Source of the DNA: Actinomycetes bacterium
Lineage (GTDB): Bacteria > Actinomycetota > Actinomycetes > Propionibacteriales > Propionibacteriaceae
NCBI GenBank assembly: GCA_021803025.1
Contig: JAJZQV010000024.1
Location: 1 to 34,069, forward strand
Direction of reading: 5' to 3'
DNA length: 34,069 bases
The notes beneath the pieces were generated by a model. That model was not told the origin of the DNA. It saw nothing but the letters and a program-made list of their open reading frames with translations, and made no database searches. Below are positions 15,431 through 22,459 of this stretch, piece after piece; within the stretch, counting starts at the first letter, position 1; each line of letters starts with the position of its first letter. A program made the position numbers and the translations under genes.

Positions 15431-15598
15431 TCGAACGCGTTTATGGTTGTTTTGGGAAGCCGGCTGCGGCCGCACTGGCCGCCAAACCCGATAACGGTTG
15501 ATATGAGCCCGGATCCAGGCTTCATAACAACCGTTACTCGGCGCCCGGGAACGAAAGCCCTCCGAGCCGTGTCTCAAACCAACCATAAACGGGTTCGA
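15431..15598. repeat. Nested inverted repeat with four TTATGGTTG/TAACGGTTG motifs
   Basis: Two arms of about 85 bp mirror each other around GGATCC at 15511-15516. The outer ends match best: TCGAACGCGTTTATGGTTG (from 15431) against TCGAACCCGTTTATGGTTG read on the opposite strand from 15598. The inner ends also match: ATAACGGTTGATATGA (15491) against the reverse of TTCATAACAACCGTTA (15521). The central part of each arm is diverged. Each arm therefore carries two related motifs, about 51 bp apart (about five helical turns), giving four sites in all, two in each orientation. The element is AT-richer than its surroundings. It may be a multi-site operator, a protein-nucleated loop, or a decayed palindromic mobile element. 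The stretch 15368-15751 holds no convincing gene. Confidence 0.7.
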
Positions 15599-15751
15599 GC
15601 TCGCCTGTAGGGTCACGACGACCGCCAAGGACCAGTGAAGGGACCTCGCCAGAGCGCCAGTCCTTTGGTGGCGACGTCAGGCATCCTCATCCGACACGAA
15701 GGGCTCTCTTCGAACCGCCGACGTTGCCCTGGCATGCGCCGGGACCGGTGC

Positions 15752-16267
15752 TCAATCACGGCGGCCACGTCGTCCTCCGGGCATGAGGAGCAGGCAGAGT
15801 GCACCGATGGCTGCGGCCGCTTCAGCGACGGCGCTGATGGTCTTCTCGGTGTACCAGGCCGGGTCGTACATGTCGGGGAACGGACCGAGTCCACCCACGT
15901 CGATGACGGCGTACAGCAGCACCGCGGCGAGGCCGCCGGCGGCAACCAGGAACGCGACAAGAGCCCCGAGGCGGTTCCGGATCAGCAGCACGAGCACCAG
16001 GGCGATCACAGCGAAAGCTGCTTCGACCCGGAACAGCTGTCCTTGGCTGACGTGCGGGCTCGCTGTACCCGTGAGAGTGTCGAACCTGGGGGCGAGCTGC
16101 CAGTGGACGTACGCGTCGATGCCCAGCCCGGTAGCTGCCATCAGGGCCAGTATCACGCGGATCGCCGTCGCCCCGGCGGCACGGCGTGGCAGCCGCTCGT
16201 GAGTGCCTTCCCGATCTCGAGCGGACGCGTTGACCCCATCGGCGTCTGCTCGTGCTCGGCGAGACAT
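15752..16267 (-). CDS. Four-helix membrane protein, function unknown
   Basis: A 171-residue integral membrane protein if translation begins at the ATG at 16267. A charged N-terminus of about 30 residues is followed by four hydrophobic helices; conserved-looking polar segments include GIDAYVHWQLA in helix 1 and DMYDPAWYTEKTISAVAE between helices 3 and 4. Proteins with this pattern are widespread in Actinobacteria and are usually annotated as hypothetical membrane proteins; no function is known to me. The longer open frame upstream (to 16561) is low-complexity Arg/Gly/Pro sequence and was rejected. A short frame ends 2 bp upstream and may be co-transcribed. Confidence 0.7.
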   Translation of the reverse strand: MSRRARADADGVNASARDREGTHERLPRRAAGATAIRVILALMAATGLGIDAYVHWQLAPRFDTLTGTASPHVSQGQLFRVEAAFAVIALVLVLLIRNRLGALVAFLVAAGGLAAVLLYAVIDVGGLGPFPDMYDPAWYTEKTISAVAEAAAAIGALCLLLMPGGRRGRRD

Positions 16268-16269
16268 GG

Positions 16270-16404
16270 TCAGCCGCCCTCGATGGTCACGGCGCGGCCA
16301 GCGCCCTCGTGACCGGGAAGGGCGCGCCTGCAGGTACCGAGCACTGGACCTGGCGAGGCCGTGGGGACGACACGAGCCCCGACCGTGTGGAAGACGTTGG
16401 CCAT
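16270..16404 (-). CDS. Possible 44-residue leader-type ORF
   Basis: The ATG at 16404 has a good CCGGAGG site 7 nt upstream and the frame ends 2 bp before the membrane-protein start. The peptide (beginning MANVFHTVGARVVPTASPGP) resembles no family known to me. Its strong ribosome binding site and tight coupling suggest either a real small gene, a leader peptide, or the surviving start of a gene whose body is lost. Confidence 0.3.
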   Translation of the reverse strand: MANVFHTVGARVVPTASPGPVLGTCRRALPGHEGAGRAVTIEGG

Positions 16405-16599
16405 CGAGAACCTCCGGTTCGTTGCCGCCCCTCAGGGTCTTCTTTCCCCTCAGAACGAGCCGAGCGCCGCTGGGGTTCACAGGTCCTGACGGCCGGCCGG
16501 GCATCACGGCGCGACGACCGAGCGGCTGGTGCAGAGGCGAGGAGCACAGGTGACGAGCCACAAGCCAATCCCGCGGGACGCGCAGTTCCGCGGCCCCTG

Positions 16600-16762
16600 T
16601 CAGCCGAGCATGGAGAAGTCGGTCGGCTCGAGGATCGTCGAGGTGACCGACTGCACGACCGGCCTCTGACTCGGCCTTGACGGCCTGCCACTCGGGATCG
16701 CACCTGAAGCTCGCCCACGAGGCCGCCGCAGCCTCGGGACCGTCGTGAGCAAGCAGGTAGAC
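16600..16762 (-). pseudogene. NIPSNAP-family 3' remnant, frameshifted
   Basis: On the minus strand the segment VYLLAHDGPEAAAASWASF then RCDPEWQAVKAESEAG (from 16762) is the typical C-terminal half of NIPSNAP-domain proteins, with the conserved DPEW. The frame then shifts and the final strand VVQSVTSTILEPTDFSMLG appears in a different frame, ending with a stop at 16600. The shift falls at about 16655-16670, where a few bases seem to be missing. No N-terminal half is visible upstream; that DNA is now the 5' region of the aldo/keto reductase gene. The remainder of the 16405-16839 gap holds no recognised gene. Confidence 0.6.
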
Positions 16763-16839
16763 GAGCGTCGGAGGACAGGAGGTCTCCCATGGGATCCTGA
16801 GGTCGTCCGCACATGGGCGACTGGCAGCGAGGTGAGGTC

Positions 16840-17631
16840 ATGGACCTGAGCGGGGCGATCGTCCTCGGCACGGCCACGATGGGCCTCCGCGCCCACCAGC
16901 GCTCGCGCGCCGACGACCTCGCCACCCTCCGGCTCGCCTACGACCTCGGGATCAGGGCGTTCGACACCGCGCGGGTCTACGCGCCGGCGGACGACCCTCT
17001 GTACGCCGAGATGCTCCTGGCGGAGGCGCTGTACGGGCTGGACGACGTCCTCGTGATGACGAAGGGCGGCCACTTCCGCACAGCGGAGCACGGCTTCGCC
17101 GTCGACAACTCCCCCATGCGGCTCCGACGTGACGTGGAGGACAGCCTCCGTGCGCTGCGCTGTGAGCGGCTCGACCTGTACCTGCTGCACCGCGCGGACG
17201 ACGAGTCCGTACCGCTCGCTGACAGCGTGGGCGAGCTGGCCGCCCTGCGGGAGGAAGGCAAGATCCGCGAGATCGGCGTCTCGAACGTACGGCTGGACCA
17301 GCTGCTCGCGGCCCTCGACGTCGCGCCGGTCGCAGCCGTGCAGAACCAGTACAGCCCGCTGTGTACGGACTGGTCGCCCGTCTCGCGGGCGGAGTGTGAC
17401 AAGGTGGTCGCGGAGTGCGAGACACGCGGGATCGCCTACGTCGCGTACTCGCCCCTGAAGACCGACGGCCCGCCGATCTCGGTGGTGCGGCCGGACCTCG
17501 TCACCGAGCGCTGCTCCCCCGCCGCGTCCCTGCTGGCCGAGGTCCTCGCCCTGTCCCCGGCCGTCGCCGTGATCTCGGGCGCAAGCCGGCCTGAGACCGT
17601 ACGAGACGCCGTGACGGCACGTCGGCTCTGA
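16840..17631 (+). CDS. Aldo/keto reductase family protein
   Basis: A (beta/alpha)8 NADPH-dependent oxidoreductase of about 263 residues. The four catalytic positions are visible: Asp in AFDTARVY, the following Tyr, Lys in VMTKGGH and His in LYLLHRADD. Further family features are IREIGVSNV and VAAVQNQYSPL. The ATG at 16840 has GGTGAGG directly upstream and starts just before the first strand (AIVLGTATMG); an in-frame ATG at 16813 is an alternative that adds nine residues. The protein is shorter than the usual 280-330 residues, with a compact C-terminus. It is transcribed away from the NIPSNAP remnant. The substrate is unknown; sugar or small carbonyl compounds are typical. Confidence 0.85.
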   Translation: MDLSGAIVLGTATMGLRAHQRSRADDLATLRLAYDLGIRAFDTARVYAPADDPLYAEMLLAEALYGLDDVLVMTKGGHFRTAEHGFAVDNSPMRLRRDVEDSLRALRCERLDLYLLHRADDESVPLADSVGELAALREEGKIREIGVSNVRLDQLLAALDVAPVAAVQNQYSPLCTDWSPVSRAECDKVVAECETRGIAYVAYSPLKTDGPPISVVRPDLVTERCSPAASLLAEVLALSPAVAVISGASRPETVRDAVTARRL

Positions 17632-17786
17632 CTGACACGAGCGCGTGGAAACGTCTCCGGGCATCGGCCGTGCTCAGCACAAGGAGTGTTCGTCCGAGAT
17701 GCTCGACTGATCCCCGAGGTGTTTAGACTGCCGATGCGGCCTGTCTGGAGCGCACAGCCGGGCAGGCTTTGACGAGAGGATGCTGA

Positions 17787-18539
17787 ATGACCGATCCCGC
17801 AGGGGGCGCAGCAGTGGCTCCAGGCCTGGAGTCGTTGGCTGAGGTCTTCAAGAGCCTCGTCCGAACGATGATGCAGGAAGCCGGGTCACTGCAGATCGAG
17901 GCTGTGGTCGAGTACGCCCGCTCCGGCGTCCCTGGCGCCGACCACGCCTCGATCACGATGGTGCCGCGTGGCGGCCAGCCGGAGACCGTGAGCGCCACCG
18001 GCCCTCTGGCACTGGAGGCCGACCGGCTGCAGTACTCCCTCGGCGAGGGTCCGTGCATGGAGGCACTGGGCCAGAGCGACCTCGTGTGGGTCAACGACCT
18101 CGCCCGGGCCGGCGAGTTCCCTCGGTTCGCGCCTCAGGCTGTGAGCCTGGGCGTGCGGTCCATGCTGAGCATCCGGCTGTTCTTGTCGGAGCGTGACCGG
18201 GCAGGTCTGAACCTGTACTCAGAGCGGCCCTCCGCGTTCTCCGCGGCTGATCTGCCGATGGCTGCCATCTTCGCGTCCTACGCATCCCTGCTCATGATGA
18301 ACCGGCTGCACCAGGATCAGGTGATGCAGCTGGAGCGGGCGCTGGAGAGCAACCGGGAGATCGGCGTCGCCATGGGGATCCTCATGGCACAGCAGCGGTG
18401 GAGCCAGACCGAGGCGTTCGACCGGCTCGTCACCTCGAGCCAGCACCTCAACCGGCGTCTTCGCGACATCGCCGCTGAAGTGGCCCGAACACGCCAGATG
18501 CCCCCACTCGGCAAGCGCCGTGGGATAACCGCCACGTAG
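17787..18539 (+). CDS. GAF-ANTAR domain regulator
   Basis: A 250-residue protein with an N-terminal GAF-like sensor domain (about residues 40-175, including SLGEGPCMEAL and the segment LSIRLFLSERDRAGLNLYS) and a C-terminal ANTAR RNA-binding three-helix domain (about 180-238: ESNREIGVAMGILMAQ then AFDRLVTSSQHLNRRLRDIA). ANTAR proteins bind paired hairpins in mRNA leaders and prevent termination. The 155-bp gap upstream may hold its promoter. Three strong hairpins lie about 200 bp downstream of its stop. Their 10-nt loops do not match the six-nt A1/G4 loops known for ANTAR targets, so a direct link is speculative. The sensed signal is unknown. Confidence 0.85.
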   Translation: MTDPAGGAAVAPGLESLAEVFKSLVRTMMQEAGSLQIEAVVEYARSGVPGADHASITMVPRGGQPETVSATGPLALEADRLQYSLGEGPCMEALGQSDLVWVNDLARAGEFPRFAPQAVSLGVRSMLSIRLFLSERDRAGLNLYSERPSAFSAADLPMAAIFASYASLLMMNRLHQDQVMQLERALESNREIGVAMGILMAQQRWSQTEAFDRLVTSSQHLNRRLRDIAAEVARTRQMPPLGKRRGITAT

Positions 18540-18744
18540 CGGCCCACGGAGACACGGTGAAGGTGGGGGCTTGGGCAGCCAGGTCCGTCTCCGCACACCG
18601 CCCGACCCGTACACGTCAACGACCCGGTACGCCGCGGCAGGAGCGCCCCATCTGAAAAGGGGACCCCGCCTGCGAGAGCTCCAACGGGTACGAGTAGCGT
18701 GCCGCGCAGTGCTGCGCACCTTGCTCATGGAGCGAGAAGTTTTA

Positions 18745-18789
18745 CACGCCGCCGGGGGGGCCTACCCTTCGGCACCCCTCGGCGGCGTG
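18745..18789 (+). other. 15-bp GC-rich hairpin (first of three)
   Basis: CACGCCGCCG plus GGGGG pairs with CCCC-T-CGGCGGCGTG to give a stem of about 15 bp (one G-U pair) around a 15-nt loop. It lies about 205 bp beyond the ANTAR gene stop and just 5 bp before the next hairpin. It could terminate transcripts from upstream or be the 5' domain of the structured RNA that follows. An upstream TTGCTC...TTTACA pair (about 18721-18746) is a weak promoter candidate. Confidence 0.5.
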
Positions 18790-18794
18790 AGCTG

Positions 18795-18871
18795 GTGTCC
18801 GACCGGGTCCCCCAAGGCCCGGACACGACAGGAGGCGCCCCGCTTCATCCCCCAAGGTGAGCGGGGCGCCT
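18795..18871 (+). ncRNA. Tandem C-rich-loop hairpins, 6C-like small RNA
   Basis: Two adjacent hairpins each present the same 10-nt loop, TCCCCCAAGG. The first has outer stem GTGTCC/GGACAC (18795-18800 with 18821-18826) and inner stem GGG/CCC with a 4-nt bulge. The second has a perfect 12-bp stem AGGCGCCCCGCT/AGCGGGGCGCCT (18833-18844 with 18860-18871), extended by CA/TG. Two consecutive stem-loops with C-runs in the loops define the actinobacterial 6C RNA (B11 in Mycobacterium tuberculosis); here the runs are five C. The C-runs are on the plus strand, so that is the inferred transcript. No clear U-tract follows. The rest of 18540-18977 holds no gene. Confidence 0.55.
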
Positions 18872-18977
18872 CGCGTCTGCGTCATCTGTTCGAGCAGACC
18901 GTCTGCGCTCGCTGGCGCGCGGGGATAGCGTGGGTGGATCCCCATGGTGGAGAGGGTTGTGGACGCCGGGAGGCACC

Positions 18978-20912
18978 GTGACTGCACAGAAGGAACACCC
19001 GCTTCTGACCCCCCAGGGCCCCTCCGAGAGTGAAGCGCGCAAGGTCGCCGAGGCGGCCCGCCAGACCGAGTGGACGAAGCCCAGCTTCGGCAAGGAGCTG
19101 TTCCTGGGTCGCCTCCGGCTCGAGCTCGTCAACCCGTGGCCGACCCCCTCCCCTGAGGCCAGAGCCAAGGGTGAGGCCTTCCTCGCCCGCGCCGCAGAGC
19201 TCACGGAGCGCATCGACGGGCGCCGCATCGAGCGCGAGGCCCGCATCTATGACGAGCTCTTCGACGAGCTGGCCGACCTCGGCGCGTTCGGCATGAAGAT
19301 CCCCGAGGCGTACGGGGGCCAGGGCCTGTCGAACCTCTACTACAACAAGGCTCTGACGCTCATCGCATCGGGGAACCCGTCGCTCGGCGCCCTGTTGAGC
19401 GCCCATCAGTCGATCGGCGTCCCGCAACCGGTGAAGATGTTCGGCACTGAGGAGCAGAAGCAACGCTTCCTCCCCCGCCTCGCTGCGGGGGAAGTGTCCG
19501 CATTCCTGCTCACCGAGCCGGATGTCGGGTCCGACCCCGCGCGACTCGCCACGTCGGCAACGCCCGACGGCCAGGACTTCGTCCTCGACGGCCTCAAGCT
19601 GTGGGCGACCAACGGCACCATCGCCGGCTTGTACGTGGTCATGGCGCGGGTGCCCGCGACCGGCGACCACCGCGGCGGCATCACGGCGTTCGTGGTCGAG
19701 GCCGACTCCCCCGGCATCACGGTCGAGGCGCGCAACACGTTCCTCGGGCTGCGCGGCATCGAGAACGCGCTCATCCGGTTCGACGGCGTCCGCGTGCCGG
19801 CCCAGAACATGCTCATGGGCGTCGGACGGGGCCTCAAGATCGCACTGGCCACGCTGAACACAGGCCGCCTCTCGCTGCCGGCCATGTGCGTGGGCGGCTC
19901 CAAGTGGTGCCTGAACGTCGCCCGCGACTGGTCGGCCCACCGCGTGCAGTGGGGCCGTCCGGTCGGCGCCCATGAGGCGGTCGCGACGAAGATCGCGTTC
20001 ATCGCCGGTACGACGTATGCGCTGGAGTCGATGCTCGACCTGTGCTGCATGCTCGCCGACGACGAGACCAACGACATCCGCATCGAGGCAGCGCTCGTGA
20101 AGCTGTACGCGTCTGAGATGGCCTGGACGGTCGCCGACGAGCTGGTGCAGATCCGGGGCGGCCGAGGGTACGAGACCGCCGAGTCGCTTGAGGCCCGCGG
20201 GGAGAGACCGGCGGAGGTGGAGCAGATCCTGCGCGACATGCGGATCAACCGCATCTTCGAGGGGTCCACCGAGATCATGCACCTGCTCGTCGCGCGCGAG
20301 GCCGTGGACACCCATCTCGACGTCGCGGGCGACATCATCGACCCGGACGCCACGAGGCGCGCCAAGGCCGAGGCGGTCGCCAGGGCGGCGGGGTTCTACG
20401 CCGGCTGGCTTCCCACGCTTGCCGTCGGGGCCGGGTTCGTACCCGGTGCGTACCGGGACTTCGGTCCGCTCGCCGAGCACGTGCGGTTCGTCGAACGGTC
20501 CTCGCGGCGGCTGGCGGCGTCCATCTTCGCCGGAATGGCTCGCTGGCAGGGACGCATGGAGCGCCGCGAGGCCTTCCTGGGCCGTGCCGTCGATATCGGC
20601 GCCGAGCTGTTCGCCATGACCGCGTGCTGCGTCCGGGCGAAGGCCGAAGCTGAGACCGACCCCACCGGAGTCGAGCTCGCCGATGCGTTCTGCCAGCAGG
20701 CACGTGTCCGGGTCGACGCCCTGTTCACCGCCCTGTGGCACAACTCCGACACCAGCGACCGGAAGCTCGCGCGGAAGGTTCTCGAGGGCCGGTACGCCAA
20801 GCTGGAGGAAGGCATCCGCCACGTGCGTGACGACCTGCCGTGGGTGGCGCCGTGGAAGCTCGGCCCGTCCACGAAGCCGGACGTGCGGAGAAAGCTGCCG
20901 AAGCGCGGCTGA
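18978..20912 (+). CDS. Long-form acyl-CoA dehydrogenase (FadE/VLCAD-like)
   Basis: A 644-residue flavoprotein dehydrogenase, longer than the 380-residue standard form. The GTG at 18978 has GGGAGG 6 nt upstream; in-frame sequence upstream to 18930 is poor. Visible features are the N-terminal helical domain with FGMKIPEAYGGQGLS, the substrate/FAD strand region AFLLTEPDVGSDPA, LWATNGTIAGL, the C-terminal helical domain with RGGRGYETA and the catalytic-base loop RIFEGSTEIM (Glu428, the position typical of most ACADs), and an extra C-terminal helical domain of about 190 residues as in VLCAD/ACAD9-type enzymes. It should oxidise long-chain acyl-CoA to the trans-2-enoyl-CoA, passing electrons to ETF. 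It stands alone, convergent with the LCP gene. Confidence 0.9.
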   Translation: MTAQKEHPLLTPQGPSESEARKVAEAARQTEWTKPSFGKELFLGRLRLELVNPWPTPSPEARAKGEAFLARAAELTERIDGRRIEREARIYDELFDELADLGAFGMKIPEAYGGQGLSNLYYNKALTLIASGNPSLGALLSAHQSIGVPQPVKMFGTEEQKQRFLPRLAAGEVSAFLLTEPDVGSDPARLATSATPDGQDFVLDGLKLWATNGTIAGLYVVMARVPATGDHRGGITAFVVEADSPGITVEARNTFLGLRGIENALIRFDGVRVPAQNMLMGVGRGLKIALATLNTGRLSLPAMCVGGSKWCLNVARDWSAHRVQWGRPVGAHEAVATKIAFIAGTTYALESMLDLCCMLADDETNDIRIEAALVKLYASEMAWTVADELVQIRGGRGYETAESLEARGERPAEVEQILRDMRINRIFEGSTEIMHLLVAREAVDTHLDVAGDIIDPDATRRAKAEAVARAAGFYAGWLPTLAVGAGFVPGAYRDFGPLAEHVRFVERSSRRLAASIFAGMARWQGRMERREAFLGRAVDIGAELFAMTACCVRAKAEAETDPTGVELADAFCQQARVRVDALFTALWHNSDTSDRKLARKVLEGRYAKLEEGIRHVRDDLPWVAPWKLGPSTKPDVRRKLPKRG

Positions 20913-20938
20913 GGCCCCGGCGTCTGTCGGGTCAGCTC

Positions 20939-22096
20939 TCAGCCCTTGGTGACCGACGGGGACGGGACCGCCGTCGGCGTGTTGCCGTACTCGGTCGTCG
21001 GGTGGGTGGCGACGAACTGGTCCATCGTGTCGTTCTGGAGCGCCGTCCCCAGCGCCTTGACGCCGGCGGCGTCCACGAGGTCGATCGACTCGCCGTCGGG
21101 ACTGGTGCCGAAGCCCGTGATGGGGGCCTGAACCATGTGGATCTGGTCAGGGCTGGTGATCCCGGTCATGGACAGGCCCAGCGAGTAGATCACCGAGTTC
21201 GTCATCCCGGAGTCGACGGTCACGTACGTGCCGATCGTGTCGATGACCGCGTTGAGCTTCGCTGGGTTCGCGAGGACGTCCGGCTTGGCGACCTTCAGCG
21301 CCAGTGCCTTGAGGAAGGCTCGCTGGCGAAGCGTACGGTCCAGGTCGCCGTTGGGGAGCTCCTCGCGCTGGCGGGCGAACGCCAGAGCCATCCGCCCGTC
21401 CGTGATGACGAGGGGACCCTTGGGGAACTGGTACTTCACGCCGCGGTCGTCCACGGCGACCGAAGCCACGGGGTTGTCCACCGTGACGGGCCCCACGGCG
21501 TCGACGAGCTGGATGAAGTCGGTGAAGTCGGTGACGACAACGTGGTCGATGCGCGCACCCGTGAGCTGCTCGATCGTCGACACCGCGAGAGCGGACCCGC
21601 CGTACGAGTAGCCGGCGTTGATCTTCGCCTTGCCGTGCCCGGGGATCGCCACCCACATGTCGCGCGGGAAGGAGACGAGGTAGGCCGACTTCCGGTCGGC
21701 CGAGAGGTGCAGCACGATGAAGGTATCGCTGCGCCCCTGGTCCGTACCTCGCGTGTCGCTTCCGATGAGCAGGATGTTCATCGCCGTGTACGACCCGTTC
21801 GTGGCCGACCCCGACGGCGGGCGGCTTCCGCCCGGAAGGAGCGACGAGTCTCTCGTGATCCTCGACACGGCGTTGTTCAGCGTGGCCCCGAAGAGGCCCA
21901 TCGCGACCGCCGCGGTCGCGAACAGCACGGCGACCGTGACGATGGCGACCCTGCCCCACCGGACGCGGGGACGCGCACGACTCAAGCCCCCCGCAGGGAC
22001 CGGCTCCCGGCCCGCCGGAGGCGACTTCTCCGTACCCGTCGAAGACTCGTCCAAGACCACACCTCTCCACCGGACCGACACAGTCCTCTCCACCAT
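20939..22096 (-). CDS. LytR-CpsA-Psr (LCP) family cell-wall glycopolymer ligase
   Basis: A 385-residue protein with a cytoplasmic Pro/Arg-rich N-terminus, one transmembrane helix (about residues 50-75, RVAIVTVAVLFATAAVAMG) and an extracytoplasmic LCP domain. The domain shows GSDTRGTDQGRSDTF, LVSFPRDMWVAIPGHG, KINAGYSYGG and IDHVVVTDF, which hold the Arg and Asp residues that bind the polyprenyl pyrophosphate head group. LCP enzymes attach teichoic acid-like or arabinogalactan-like polymers to peptidoglycan. The ATG at 22096 has no clear ribosome binding site; a GTG at 22060 or TTG at 22054 lies just after a GGAGAGG run and may be the true start. It is convergent with the acyl-CoA dehydrogenase. 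Confidence 0.88.
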   Translation of the reverse strand: MVERTVSVRWRGVVLDESSTGTEKSPPAGREPVPAGGLSRARPRVRWGRVAIVTVAVLFATAAVAMGLFGATLNNAVSRITRDSSLLPGGSRPPSGSATNGSYTAMNILLIGSDTRGTDQGRSDTFIVLHLSADRKSAYLVSFPRDMWVAIPGHGKAKINAGYSYGGSALAVSTIEQLTGARIDHVVVTDFTDFIQLVDAVGPVTVDNPVASVAVDDRGVKYQFPKGPLVITDGRMALAFARQREELPNGDLDRTLRQRAFLKALALKVAKPDVLANPAKLNAVIDTIGTYVTVDSGMTNSVIYSLGLSMTGITSPDQIHMVQAPITGFGTSPDGESIDLVDAAGVKALGTALQNDTMDQFVATHPTTEYGNTPTAVPSPSVTKG

Positions 22097-22188
22097 AGGG
22101 AGAGCTTCGTTACGAACCGGCTAAGAAGCGTTTGTCCTTTCCGGTGGCCCGCGTGGGCAGGCGGTGGGTCAGCCGAAGTCGTGTGGGC

Positions 22189-22443
22189 TCACAGCTCGGT
22201 CAGCGGTACCTGAGCATCCGTGAGCCGCTCCGCCGCGACCTTGCGGCCGATGAGGGCGCGCAGGTCGTCGTTCACGACCCAGATGTTGAGGTTCGCAGAC
22301 CCGATGGTGAGCCACTGGTCGACGATCCCGACCTTCGCGTGGACGTACGTGCCCGGGCTCTCGTCGGCCATGGGCTGGAGCGTCGCCAGAAGCCGACTGC
22401 CGACGTCTGCCTGGACGAGGCGGGACAGCTGTCCCAGAGTGAC
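22189..22443 (-). pseudogene. Phospholipase D-like 3' remnant
   Basis: On the minus strand an 85-codon segment contains a phospholipase D HKD signature, TYVHAKVGIVDQWLTIGSAN, and a downstream tail ending LTDAQVPLTEL at a stop at 22189. This is the second HKD repeat and C-terminus of a cardiolipin synthase/PLD-like enzyme. There is no first HKD repeat or start: further upstream on that strand lies the M48 protease gene in the opposite direction. The motif is also one residue shorter between Asp and Gly than usual (VDQW in place of the common VDDxW). It is therefore a truncated, non-functional piece. Confidence 0.65.
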
Positions 22444-22459
22444 CGGGCACACTGGACCC

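Noticed and set aside
15431-15598. Insertion sequence or CRISPR array
   Set aside because: No transposase frame, no target-site duplication seen, and only four motif copies in alternating orientation without equal spacers of CRISPR type.
18745-18871. Hairpins as targets of the adjacent ANTAR protein
   Set aside because: ANTAR targets use paired six-nt loops with A at position 1 and G at position 4; these loops are 10 nt or longer and C-rich. A link is possible but not supported.
18833-18871. Simple intrinsic terminator
   Set aside because: The stem is strong but no U-tract follows, and the identical loop in the neighbouring hairpin is better explained by a functional RNA.
18882-20822. Minus-strand open frame antisense to the acyl-CoA dehydrogenase
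   Set aside because: Shadow frame; the plus-strand gene has all ACAD motifs and a good start.
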